Of a stretch of 64,000 nucleotides of DNA, positions 41,306 through 54,200 are shown piece by piece. A model generated the notes under the pieces. It was not told the DNA's origin and searched no databases. It was given only the letters and a program-made list of their open reading frames with translations. The DNA is from Brachycybe producta (lineage: Eukaryota; Arthropoda; Diplopoda; Playtdesmida; Andrognathidae): positions 41,625-105,624 of the forward strand of contig JAUPFP010000180.1 in assembly GCA_036925085.1 (NCBI GenBank). Direction: 5' to 3'. A program made the translations under genes and the position numbers. Each line of letters starts with the position of its first letter. Within the stretch, counting starts at the first letter, position 1.

Positions 41306-42434
41306 TGTGTGTGTGTGTATTAAGGTGTAACCGAATTTGAGCACATTTAATATCAGAATGGAGTGGATGGCAAAATGTCGACTATAAACGCGGCAGTTAT
41401 CATTTCCTCAATGAGATAAACCTCCTCCCATTTTTATATCTAATTTGACTTTATAAGGAGAGGGTTAATGGTCTAAGGTGACGTTAATTAATTATTATCC
41501 GGTCTTACGTCAAAGTTTGTATCTTTTTTTTATTATGACTGTCATAAAACAGTTGTTTATTGTGCGTAAGGGCAATTCAAAACTTGTGAGCATTTTTGCG
41601 AGAGTAAATAATAGCATTTGTGAGAAAAAGTATGACAGCTGTAATAAGGCGACTGAATAAGCGCCAAATGTTTGGCTTTTATTCAGTTTGGCACTTGTTC
41701 AGCGCGCCACCATAGAAACAGGTAAATATAGCAAAGTGGGCGGGGCTTCTCTTCGTCTTTGGTTAACTTTGTATTGCCAGAGAGACCTACGTTTTGTAAG
41801 CTTCAGAGGCGCAGCCCGCTTATTAGGCATATAGAGCCTCCTCCCCTTTACCAATCCTCCCACCCCGTAGTAGTGAGTCTCTTTGTTCTCCATAGATGGC
41901 ACCACGAACACCATTACTCTTTTTATGCATTGAACTTACAGAATGTAAAAAAGATCTTTTCCTTCAGCTTATTTCAAAGTTAACAAAATTTCACTAAATT
42001 GAAAATATTTGCAAAAAAAAAAAAAAAACTAAAATAGTAAATAATTATTATATCTTTAAGAGTGAACTTTTTATAATTTAAAACGCTGAAAAAAAAAGAG
42101 AAAAAGTTAGGTTTTTTTCTTCTTCAAACTTCAATACAAAGTTCATATTGAAAAATATTGTAATGAAAATCGATACACCTTTATTCGATTTATTTACAAT
42201 ACTATTCTAGTGTCTAGAGGGTTCCGGTTGTGACGGGGTGAGAGAGGGTTTTGCACTGTTATTATGGAAGATATAAAGGGGGGGGGGGGAGGGAGAGATA
42301 AGGCCACAAATATTTTATTAATAAAATTATAATTTCTAACATTGGACGAGTGGCGATCATCATTTAACCTCCTTTCAACATGGAGGTCATTGAGGGACAT
42401 ACAAGTCACTTGATAAACCAGTCCATTTCAAACA

Positions 42435-42645
42435 CAGGTAATTAGAAATCGGGACAAACAGAAGTTGGCTTCGCCCTTTTTATGACGACCGCGACAACTT
42501 CTAATTGGTTTGTTGTGTGGTTCAACGTTAAAAAGGGCGGAGCATGTGACGTCAGACTACATAACCAACCAACCAATTAGAAGTTGCCGGTCGTCAGAAA
42601 CAAGGGTGGGGCCAACTTGTGTTCGTCCCGATTTCTAATTGCCTG
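42435..42645. mobile_element. CAGGCAATTAG MITE, copy 3
   Basis: CAGGTAATTAGAAATCGGGA at the left and CCCGATTTCTAATTGCCTG at the right, 211 bp. Central TGACGTCA is at 42547. Confidence 0.8.
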
Positions 42646-43090
42646 TTTCACAAGTCGCACATCAGTTTCTGTACACTAGTACAGTAATCAAGTGAGGACA
42701 ACACAAACTTCCATGCCCGGGGGTAGGGACCCTAATTAGTACCACAGGTGGAGCCTTTCTCCACTGTCGCGTCGCCTTATTACAGTGTATACTGTATTTA
42801 TTAATAAAGGCCTATTTTCATAACGAAAACAAAGTTTGAAGTTGTTTCTATTGATACCGTGAATGCCATTTGACATCATTGTATACTTGACCAGAGCATT
42901 AACCTTAAATGAGTTTTCTTTTCAAATGTTCTCTTATTTGGTATATTTATGTATAGAGAGAGAGAGAGAGAGAGAGAGTATAATAATAATAATAATATGT
43001 GCTGAATTTTGGAGTAGAAAAGCAATTACTATAATATTTTCCTTCTTAGATTCTACCAGATATTATTACAATCTGAAATGACATTTTCGT

Positions 43091-43092
<2 letters not shown>

Positions 43093-43136
<44 letters not shown>
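43093..43136 (+). repeat. (TC)22 microsatellite
   Basis: An uninterrupted dinucleotide run. (GA)12 is at 42955-42978. Shorter CT/GA runs occur at 5410-5430, 43745-43770, 45753-45772, 46162-46183 and 58191-58210. Confidence 0.95.
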
Positions 43137-43140
<4 letters not shown>

Positions 43141-43848
43141 TTTGTTTCTGTTTTCATGCTTATTATTCCGCTTTTAGTTTTCAATATATTCCATAATCCC
43201 ATAATTACTAGTCATTATAGTAAAAATAAGGGGTGTGGCGAGGATGAAAATTGGAAGAAGAGAAAATCTCTTTTCTTTCTGTCTCTCTCTCTCCCTCCCT
43301 CCTTATGATAATATAAGATGATGATGATGATTCCTCTCTTTTTGTGATGATGTTTTGTACGTGACTCTTCTTCCGGTTGAACCTTTTTTCTCCGCTTATT
43401 ATTATTATCTAAATGTTATTTTGACATTCTAATTGACTCTAAACGGATTTCAGCGTTTTTCTTAAATTCATTTTTTTTTTCTTCTTTTTTTCAGTTGTGT
43501 CCTTAATTAGACAAAATAAGGGGGGTGGGGGTTGAAAATGTGACTTTGTTCTCTCTCTCTCTCTATCTCCCCCCCCCCCTTCCCCCCCCCTTCTTTTTTG
43601 TATTATAAATCTGCTTATCTTCAAAAGCTGTTTTTTTTCTTCTTCATTTTTTCATCTTTTCTATTATTAAAAGTGTACACGACGATGTTAAGTTCTAAAA
43701 ATCCATCCCCCCCCAATCCACCCCTCAACATTTTTCTATCCATCTCTCTCCTTCTCTCTCTCTCTCTCTCAAAAATAAAAAACTAAAAATCCAATATGGA
43801 TACTTCACATACAGGTAGCTCAACTTCATGTTAAAGAAAAATGTCTGT

Positions 43849-44220
43849 TATGCCGCATTCACACTATAGGCTGGTGGCTGCTGATTATTAGCATCGGTCT
43901 ACAGCAAGCAGTGGCTGTTATGGGTTCACACTTGTCCGGTCACTGTTGGTGTATTTGTAGCACAAAGAGAAAAGGATCATGGCGACATGACGAAAGGTGT
44001 TTTGCAATTGTTGAGTACTGTAATGGGGGGGGGGGGGGTGGAGTTTAAACCACACACTAGTGCCACCACAAGCCATAAAGGGTTTGGAAAGGACAGATAG
44101 ATGATAAAGTTGGACATGCTCAACTTTACGGGCTGCTGTCTGGTGGAAGCAGCTACTCGTCGTGGTTCACGCTATGTTGTGGTGGCGTGGTTTGCACAGC
44201 CTAGTGTGAGTGCGGCATAA
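43849..44220. mobile_element. MITE with 22-bp inverted ends and TA flanks
   Basis: TATGCCGCATTCACACTA at the left and TAGTGTGAGTGCGGCATA at the right. TA at both ends would fit a TA target duplication of Tc1/mariner type. A poly-G run (44025-44038) lies inside. Confidence 0.65.
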
Positions 44221-44649
44221 GTGACCTTTAATTGTATTGTCTTCCTTCGAGTAGAATTTTCCCATCCTAGGATCATAAAAAAAGAGTACTGTACACTCTT
44301 TAAAAGATGATGATGATGGATCCGGGGTACCCAGGAAGGATGCTTATTTTTTATGTGCGTAAAATGTAGTAGGTATTCAATGAAATAATAAAATTCTGTA
44401 ACATAAATTTTATTGACATAAATATAAAATTTTTATGAATCGATCTAGTTCGGACATTAAAAAAAATCGATCCAACAAAAGATCGGGCTATAATTGGCTG
44501 GAAACAGTTGACGAAAGCGCCACCTATTGGTTACAAAGATGATATTTTTTTTATAAATATATTAAACATAAAACAAATTAAGTTAGGTTAGATAATGTAA
44601 TTTTTTTAAGGTATAATTAACAGTGCAGTGTTTTACCACTACAAAAAAA

Positions 44650-44862
44650 CAGGCAATTAGAAATCGGGACAAACAGAAGTTGGCTCCGTCTTTTTTATGA
44701 CGAACACACGCAACTTCTAATTGGTTGGTTATGTAGTCTGACGTCACATGCTCCGCCCTTTTCAACGTCGAATCACACAACAAACCAATTAGAAGTAGGC
44801 CTAACCGGTCGTCATAAAAAGTCCGGAGCCAACTTGTGTTTGTCTCGATTTCTAATTGCCTG
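44650..44862. mobile_element. CAGGCAATTAG MITE, copy 4
   Basis: Nearly complete, 213 bp, with TGACGTCA at 44739. The 103-residue open frame across it is a by-product of the repeat. Confidence 0.85.
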
Positions 44863-45314
44863 TCTTCGAAAAGGGTAAGGTTTGGGTACCACAAACACCT
44901 TCGAGGTTCTCTTTATTCCTTTTATGTCCTGTTCAGAGAAGATACTTTGAGAGGAGGAGGAGGAGGAGGCTATAGTGTAAGGCTCTCAAATATCGAGCTT
45001 TTTTCTCCTTTTTTTATTGCCAAAATATTAGCCGGAATATAACACAGCCTCAAATTGAACACATTACTTTTTCATCGAGGATTTCAGAAAGAAAAAAAAA
45101 AGTTGAAACATACTGTAAATATTATATTTAGAGTCCTCGAATGGTAACGCAAGTCCGTATTATGAATAAAAAAAAAAAGAATTGATCGAAAAACACTTAA
45201 AAGTATCAAGTCTGTGGTGACACACTGGAGTGAAATACAGTGTAATTCTTTCTATTATACATTTGGTTATGAAAATTAGCATGGTGGCAATTTTCAGAAT
45301 TGTTTTTTTTTAAA

Positions 45315-45445
45315 TAGAAGGAATCTTAATTTGGTTACGGAAAAGTATAGGTGGATTCACAGTATATTTAAGTGCTTATTGTACTTTAAATTACATTTCA
45401 AATATCACACACTGTGTTAAACGGTTATACCAGGTATTGCATCAT
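45315..45445. repeat. 130-bp segment inverted at 54546-54669
   Basis: AGAAGGAATCTTAATTTGGT, ACTTTAAATTACATTTCAAA and ACCAGGTATTGCATCAT all recur in inverted order at the other locus, 9 kb away. Confidence 0.7.
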
Positions 45446-48400
45446 CCTAACCTCAATCACATAGTTTCTTAAATAGAAAGTATACAATTTAAGCTGACTC
45501 ACCGAAGATGTTTTTTTCTTCTTAACATGGAGTTTGAACCACCTCCATGTATTATAATACAATTGAGTTTTTTTTTTATTTCTTGATGATTTTTCTTCAA
45601 GAAGAACGAACCGAACCAACAATGACACTTAAGAAATTAAGTCTTTCGGTGTTTCTTTCTATTTTCGTTATTTTAACTGAATTTTGATATTAAGGTGGAA
45701 GGGAGGGTGTTTTTTTTGGTGTGTTTTTCAACTCTTGAGTCCTTTTTTTTTTCTCTCTCTCTCTCTCTCTCTGGTTGGTGGCGTTAATGTTAATCTAAAC
45801 GGATTAGAAGCAATCAATATCAAGAGTGAAACTTTAGAAGACAAAAAAACATTGTTTCAACAATTTTCTTCACGTTTACAATGAATAATAAAATAGGATA
45901 ATTGCGAGGAGACGTGAAGCTTTTTTCATTTTCACTCTTTAACTTTTAAGGTTCAAATTCAACAAGAAGAACCCTCAGCACTTGAACTTCTTCTTGAACC
46001 CTCTCTGAACAGGGTGTCAACTTAGAATAATTTTCTATTCAAAGATATTCAATATAAAAGTAGTTTTCTTTGTTGAAACTTGACTGGTTTGGAGGGTTCA
46101 AGTTGAAGTTTTAAGTGCCAAATTTCCTCCTTGTAATTTGGCCCTGACACATAAAATACTAAGAGAGAGAGAGAGAGAGAGAATGAGTATCAATTAAATT
46201 GTCTTCCCATTCAAATATAATTGTATTATGAATGGTTAACTTATATTTGTATAATAAAAATGAGGATTTCGGAGGATTGGGGGGGGGGTCCTCTCTACCA
46301 ATCCATACGTTCCCTTTTGACATGTTTAATGTACTTAAAAGGAAGATGGTTGGTTAACCTCAATTAAAAATGAAGAAAAATACAATCCATTTTCAAAAGC
46401 AAAGTAAAAATCAGAAAAAAAGACGAAAATTGTTCTCTGATGATGACGTCACTTTCTGGATATCGATTCCATTCAATGTATTTTTCAGTCTCTTGAATTA
46501 TTAATTTGTTAACGGTTTCTTAGATTAAAATAATACGTGGTTTTTAAGATAAAAAAGGAATCTTATCTTAAAGGTTTTGGTCTTAAAAAAAGATCGGAAT
46601 TAAACTTTTATTATTTTTCAAAGTTCACTTTTGTTCAGAAGTTTCAGAACTTTTTAGAAATAAGTTCAGCTTTAGCTTCTAAAGAAAGCCACATTTCGAG
46701 TGCGTTAACGACCCTTGAAATCTTGATTATTCCTGTCCTTTCAGAGAAAAATTAAAAAAAACACCTAGAAAGTGTTTTAGAAACTAGAAAGACAATCACT
46801 TAATATGTATTCGTTTGTCACTATGACAATTTCGAAAGCGTGGCTGCCCCTTAGTTATTTGTCGTTAGGCAATCAATGCAAACACGACTTTTTTCGTTGT
46901 CATTTTTATTATTTTTAGCTTAGATTATTCTGTCTTTCACGATTAAAAATTAAGAGAAATTAGAAAAGTATTTTAGAAACTAGAAGGGTAGCTTAATCAA
47001 TTAGTATTTTCATGTTTTGATATTTTTCAAAATAAGCTTTTTATGTCAGTGTTTTAGAAAATGACACAACTTTAATTTGAAAGGTTATAAGATATAAAAA
47101 TACTATAACGTGATTCAGCTACCTTTCTAGTTTCTAACACTTTCAATTTCTTCTTAGTGTTGTTTCTTTTCTGAAACTGCACAATAATCAGAAAAAAATA
47201 ACCTTTTTCATAAAAATCTCTTCTAAAAGTTTTTGTTTTCTTCCTAAAATTAACTTTTTGCTGCCATTTTAAAATATACTCAATTATAATTTATATATAT
47301 TTTCATGGAGCCATATTTAAAAAAAATGATCAATATGAAAATATTTTTAAAAGTAAAATCACCTAATATTCTAGTTTCGAACAAACTTTGAATTTTTAAA
47401 GTTCACTTTATAAACCTGCAAATTACAATTCATAGTAAATTATAATTAGAGGTGGGACGAATCCTAAATTTTCTCAAATCCGAATCCTAAAAGGTTCTCG
47501 AATCCTTTATATAAGAATCTGATATTATTCATTAAGAAGATACAAATACATAAAATATTATTAAATATTAAATTATTAATAATAAAAAAACAGTGTGGCA
47601 CTCAGGGTCAGGCCACAAGGTGATCCGGGTTTCAACAATCGCCGGTTTTTTTTGTTAGTGAACGGTTCTATTGGACGTCAATGTAGTTAAAACTAATTTT
47701 ACCGAAGTTTTTCACAGTTTTCTTTTTAAAAGTTAGGACGCGAAAGATTCGATTTTTCGAATCTCGAATATTTTTCAAGATTCGAGGATTCGAATGGCCT
47801 AATTATTAATTATAATTAAAAATTTAAAACCTCAAACAAAACCAAAAACGAGTATCAATTTAATAATAGAAAAAGTCTCATTACTTTTCTTTTATTATTT
47901 GAAATATTTAAAAAAGATGATGTTAAAAATGGTTTTCATTTTCATTCTTTTATCAGATTTTCGTTTTTTTTGTTGTTTTCTTGTTAGAAAAGATGAATTT
48001 TGAAGCAAAAAAAAAAAGAGATCAAAAAATAAAAGGCTCTTCTTCTTGTTTTCCACGTGACTTTTTAATTGTGGCTTTTCCTCAAACACTTGCTAAGCTT
48101 GTTTATTATTGCGGGAGAATTAACTTTTACGGGATAAATCTTCCCTCTTTTTTTAACATTACTACTGAATCGATATTCACTATATCGCCATAATAACAAC
48201 AACATATATGTTTATCTTATAATCAAAGTGGAAAATCAGTCATTCTACAAATATTATAGTTAAGGTGGTTTTTTAAATGTGTGTAAAAACCCCTTTTCTT
48301 CCTGTCCTTTCTTGATTATTGGAGTCTTTTTAAAGCCCCGTTATACGTCATCAATTATGTCTTAAATAAATGTATTAATTAATTTATAAATGTGACATTG

Positions 48401-49812
48401 CAAGTGTATAACGACGTGAATGTTAAATTATTTGTTCAAAGTTGCATTAATTTAGAAGATGTTCTATTTTTCTTAAATGATCACCCATCTACTAGAGCGC
48501 TTTTTTCAGGATCACCATCATTCTTATGTTAATTTACAAAGCTATATACGATGCGCTCTGCAACCTATTTAGCACACCTCTCTCCCAATTCTCTTGCAGC
48601 TAGAAGGTCACAAGGTTAGATATACGATAAATTGTCACATTACGCACTGTTCTGCGCACATTATTTAAAGTAAAAATGTGGGAATACTTTTACAAGTGTA
48701 TAACCGTCGAAAACGAAATCACGAAAACATTCATCAATTAATTGACACAAAATTGCAAGTAAAAATTGTAGGCGGTGTCTAACGGGCTTAAGAGAGCAAA
48801 AATGCAAAACTAGAAGGGTCAGAGTTACCCTTCTAGTTTCTAAATTGTTCCAATTGGTGATTATTAGACTTGGCATTTAATCAAATTGGCGCTTATTTGG
48901 AGGAGGTTTTGGGTTCATTTTAGCCTCTAACAAGACAGCCTTTTGCGTTGTTTTGGCACCTTTGATGAAGAGACACTCACGCGCCACACCTATGTAACTA
49001 CTATTACAAATATAGCTTAGAGGCTAAATGATTACTATTTTTAGTAGTTTTATTGTCGGCGCTTGTTCAGTTTGGCGCTTGCTCCAATTTGTTATTTATT
49101 CAGTTTGGCGTTTTAGATACATATTTGTATGACGTTCCAGATTACCTGAAACTTTAGTCTTCTATGCAATTATTAAATAGTCTTCGCATATCGACTAGAG
49201 AGTTTTCAGAATGACTGATTTTTCATTTTGCCCGGTACAATTAATATCTTATAGAAAATAGTGAAATGATTCATAAACATTAACAGACATCATAATTGTC
49301 GTCTACGTGTTTATAAGGGTATCTCAACCTCACCCTCCCTTCCACACTCTTTAAGGATTTAACCCTTAATGACAAAAGATGATTTTAATACTCCTCCTCC
49401 TCCCCTTAACTTCATTGTTCCCTCCTCCAAATCTCTTTTCATTGTTATTGTCTTGAGAATTTTATCACTGCTTTTCACAATTCGTTTATTACTGTGATTG
49501 CTCGTTAATTATTGTGTTCTCTTCTTTTATTATGATAGCCTTAATTGAGTAGTGAGAGAAAGGATTTTAATGCAATAATAATAATATTGGCCAAACGAGG
49601 AGGATTATAGAGAAGGATAGGGGGCCCTGGCCCCTCCCCTTTTTCCTATCTTCTCTTATGTCTCTAACCTCAAATAAATATATTAATAAGATTGTAAAAC
49701 GAATGAATGTTTTATTTGAAATTCCACTAACTGACTGACTCTGATGGGCGTTTTTCTATTTAAATTTAAAACACAGACAAACAAATAAAGAGACAAACAA
49801 ATAGAACAAAAT

Positions 49813-50259
49813 ATTATATATATATAATATCCCAGGTCTGTGTGTCTGTGAGTAACATCGGAATTTATATAAATTTGAATAAATGAACTGCTTTTTTTCT
49901 CAAGGTCAACTATATGTTGCACACTCCCCATCCAAGAACCCCATGATATTAAATTGGAAAGGGGAAAAGGGTTGGAAAGTGTAGAGGGGGAGAGAGAAAA
50001 GTGGGAGGGGGTGACGGAAATTGAAATGAAAGGAGTAAAAAAGGAACAAACGACGCGCATGCGCACACCAGAGAGAACGCTCTCTTTCAAATATAAAAAA
50101 GGGGAGGGGACAATAGTAGCAAAATTAAACTAGAATTTATCACAGGCAAACCAATTAGAAATTGATGACGTTCATAAAAGGGCTGAGCAAAAGATATTCT
50201 AATGCTGGGCACAATTGCCTGTAAATTTCGCTCCCGTCATTTATGACGGGTTACCCCAC
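49813..50259. mobile_element. Composite element with GGGGTAACCCGTCAT end, copy 1
   Basis: Conserved blocks in order: CGGAATTTATATAAATTT, TCTCAAGGTCAACTATATG, a purine-rich stretch, GCGCATGCGCAC, a small related MITE (50143-50221) and CCCGTCATTTATGACGGG followed by TTACCCCACT. Two other copies are at 58655-59318 and 62580-62957. Confidence 0.75.
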
Positions 50260-50320
50260 TTGTTAAAAAATATTTGGCCCACTTCCTCGCACCCCTCTTT
50301 TGTTGTATTCTATCTGAAAC

Positions 50321-51232
50321 GATGATGACGGTTGGAGGTGGAGGCTAGCAATTCTTCTAGGGAAAGCGGTTTATGAACCAACTAGCTGGTTCTCGAACTA
50401 TTCATTCTGTTTTTTTTTTTTCAGAAGAGTGAAATTAAAAAGTAACTGGAACGAAAGTGTTTTAGAAAACTAGAAGGGTATTTAGTAACTTAAGCACTGA
50501 AGGGTAGATTTTCTTGTGGAAATCTTTCAAAATAAACCTTTTACAGACAAAAATTAAGTTCTTTCCACTCTAAATACCTCGTTTCCACTTGACAAGTTAA
50601 CTGCAGTTAAAAGTTAGCCACAGTTAAATTTCTAGTGTGGTTACAGTAACCATGGTTGAATTTCTGAACAATGGAGTTAAGTCAGCTGCACAGGCAATTA
50701 GAAATCGGGACAAACAGAAGTTGGCTCCGCCCTTTTTATGACGACCGGCAACTTCTAATTGGTTTGTTGTGTGCTTTGACGTTGAAAAGGGGCGGAGAAT
50801 GTGACGTCAGACTGCATAACCAACCAATTAGAAGTTGCGTGTGTTCGTCATAAAAAGGGGCGGAGCCAACTTCTGTTTGTTCCGATTTCTAATTGCCTGT
50901 CTCAGCTGCGTTGACACAATGTGGCAACCTCATTTATTGAGTGGTTAATGACGTCACTTCCTGTGTTCAAACAAATTTAGCCTTCAAATTACATGGTGGG
51001 GAATAATGAATATTTCACAAAAGGCGCAATAACTGTTTAACAGGAAGTGAGACACAAAATCGGTTAAACACACAGGTTGAGGGGAGTCTCTTTTAAACTT
51101 CTAGCTTGTCTGCAGTTAACTCGATTACCTTCAATATTATGTAACTGCAGTTAATTTTTTGTAGTGTAAACGAAGGTATAAGTGGGAGGGGGGGGGGGAT
51201 AATGCTAGCCTCCACCTCCAACCGTCGTCGTC
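50321..51232. mobile_element. 0.9-kb unit bounded by 29-bp inverted repeats
   Basis: The left end reads GATGATGACGG then TTGGAGGTGGAGGCTAGC; the right end is its inverse. A single related end, also with GGTGGAGGCTAGC, is at 53025-53053. A foldback fragment and MITE copy 5 are nested inside. Confidence 0.5.
50691..50899. mobile_element. CAGGCAATTAG MITE, copy 5
   Basis: Well preserved, 209 bp, with TGACGTCA at 50802. It is nested in the 50321-51232 unit. Confidence 0.85.
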
Positions 51233-54200
51233 GTTTAAGATGAGTACAACCCTTGTTCTCTCCTCACATCGAAAAACACAAACCTGCAACGTTGTCTTCT
51301 TTATCTTTGATGGATTATCTCAAAGCGTCTTAAAGATTGCATTTTCTACCAAAGATTTTTCATTTTGTGAGTTTTTCTTTTGTCGTTGTGTTTTCAAAAC
51401 CCATTATTATATTTTGGACATTTTCATTTCATTTCACAAAGAGAAAGTGGTGGAAAAAAACCCAACAACGGGAAAAAGTATTGAAAATAGGAGGAGGAGA
51501 GAAAGAATAAAGAACCGCCGCCAACTGAGTTATTTTGACTCTTTATTTTTATAGAAACACATTTTAAAACGAAATAATGATGTATACTTAAAAAACATTG
51601 AATTGAACTTCATTAAGTTGCATTTTAATAGACGTTTTTCTGGAATGATTTTGACACGGAAATCAATTCGTTGTGTTTATATATGTACAGTATATACATT
51701 ATATATAGAAAGGGGGGGGGGGGGAGGAAGCCTCATTACAAATTCCCTAAAGTTCAAAGGATTTTTTTCTTATTCAAAATAAAGCTAAACTTAAAAAATG
51801 GAGATTGAAGAATATCACTCACTCTGTCTTCTTCTTCTTCTGAAGGGTTTTTTTATTTTTCTATACATTTCAGGGGTCAGGGGTGGGGTGGCAATATAAG
51901 GTTGGGGTGTATTTAGGGGTGGTGTTATTCTATTGATAGATTGACTATGATAAGGCTTTTTCAAACATCATTTTTTTTTGACAGTGAGGCTAACGATTAC
52001 ACCCTGTATAACATTTGTTGTAGTTAAAACCCGTACTTGGATAAAAACAGTTTGAACTGTAAAGTTAGTTAAAATTGGTTATTTTTTCTTCTTTTCTGAA
52101 GTTGCTATAAGTCAAAACGCGCGTGCAACCCTTCTAGTTTCTTAAAACACATTCAAGTTTTCCTTCTTATTTTTTTTAAACCTGAAACACCTGTAAATAA
52201 TCGGAGTTCGAGTGTCGCCGTTTACATTTTAATGAAAGTTCACATTTGATGAGGTTTGGGTCAGCTCAAGATAAGCAAATGCTTAGCTAAGAAAACGGCT
52301 TTTTAACAAAATTAAAAGCAATCTTAATGACAAAATTAAGTTTTGGTAATTTGAGTTAATAATTCTTTTAGCTCGCGTTGCTCATTAAGAATATGAAAGT
52401 AGATTAGTTTAAGCATGAGCTATGACTATCTCAGTCAGCTTCTTACAACCTTAACTACCTTATCTGGCTCGAATGTAAGTAAATCGTTTAACCTAGTTAA
52501 AACTAGATTTCTAATTTGGCGGTTTTGACTGTGACACTTCAACATAAATATAAAAGGAGGGGGGGGGTCTATATATATACATATATTTATATTAAGAGTA
52601 TCGAGCAAGACTGCTTGGAAAAAGGAGAAAGGGAGAAAGGGAGACAAATTTGTCTGCAGCAAAACTGTCACTTTTAAAGGAATCTATTATATGGCATCCT
52701 GATCTGAAAATGAATTTACGCAAACGTAATATTTCAACTGCCAAAATGGGATAAGAAAAAAGACGAAAGAAGTTGCAAGTTTCATTTGATAGACGTTTGG
52801 TGGCGCTGCTTAACACACAACGTTTCTAATAGATAGAGAGAGAGAGAATAAAAGACAATCGACCAATTTCTTGACGTTTTTTCTTGTTATTTCTAGAAAA
52901 AAGAAGAGATTTTTGTGTTTGGACGTCCATTTTATTTGTGACAAACAATCAAGATGAGAAAATACTCTCTTTCTCTCTCCTATCTTACTGCCGTTCCATC
53001 TCACACGAATCCAACTGAAAGGAAGACGACGAGGATTGGAGGTGGAGGCTAGCTAAATGGACATCTATTTCCTTGGGGGTTGGGGAAAAACACTACAATT
53101 TCCACCTGGTTAGTTAACCGACATGTTAATTAAAAAAATAACAAATGCTGACATCAAATTTGATTAACATTTCTAAATTTTTTAATGTTAGTAACAAATG
53201 TTGATAACATTTCATATGCCAATTTTTAATATTTGTTGAAACCATTGCTAATTAGTAATTAGTAATAACACGCGTTTTAATCATTTATGAGAACGACTGA
53301 CATGTGTAGACCTGCAATATGATAGTCATAAAGTGACATCACATGGTATGATCAAATCACGTTTTGATGGTTTTTTTGTGGTGGCTTATATTATTCTACT
53401 TTCTAAAAACAATTTTAATGAAATCTTTAAAAGTTGTTACTAAAATAAAAAAGGATTCAAAATAATCAATTATTTATTTAAAATTTTAATTATAATAACT
53501 ATGATTACAATATTAAACAGTTGAGCAGATGTGTTTTTATTATTAAGTTTAACAAAAATTGTTTTTTTTGTTAACTTTATTTTTATTTTAAATCGATCAA
53601 ATAAATCTTTGATTTTTTTTTGTTTTGAAAAATGTGACATTTTTTTAAAAAATATGTTACAAAATAAATGAACAAAATGTTTTTCTTGGGTGTAAGAAAA
53701 AGAGAGAAATTGGAGAGTAGAAGTGTAATTTATGACACTGGATAATATAAATAAGACGAAATTTCCCATTAGAGGGGGTTTTTTTTCCTTCTCCCCCCCC
53801 CCAGTTCAGTTTCTAGTTTTCTATTTTGGAAAATTCTTTTTCTTGTCTTTTGATCGTTTCTGTTTTGGTATTTGTAGATTTCATTCAAGATGAACACAAA
53901 CAAAAAAACAAACAATGTCAGAAACAAATGGGGGTTTAAAAAAAAAAACTAGAAACGAACAAAAAAAAAACTAGTGTATTTTGCAAATTACATCTTGAGC
54001 CGACCTTTTTTTCTTCTTCTAAAACATAGAAAATAAATTTGAAAGGGTGCAAAACAGTCATAAATTATGATTGAAAATAAAAGAGAAATTTGCATAACAC
54101 TCAAAACTTGTCTTCTTATGAGATAAAAACGTAGATCCCATTATTTCTTTTTCTAGTCTCTATGATACACGCGGCGTTCTTGTTTATGTGTGATTTATTT

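Noticed and set aside
41699-41914. 71-codon minus-strand frame in a GC-richer patch
   Set aside because: Part of it (GCGCCTCTGA words) recurs near 56290, suggesting a repeat; no family was recognised.
44583-44894. 103-codon minus-strand open frame
   Set aside because: It lies almost wholly inside MITE copy 4; similar peptides appear in the other copies.
51240-51554. 104-codon plus-strand open frame
   Set aside because: It has a low-complexity basic C-terminus, no conserved motif, and starts at the edge of a repeat unit.
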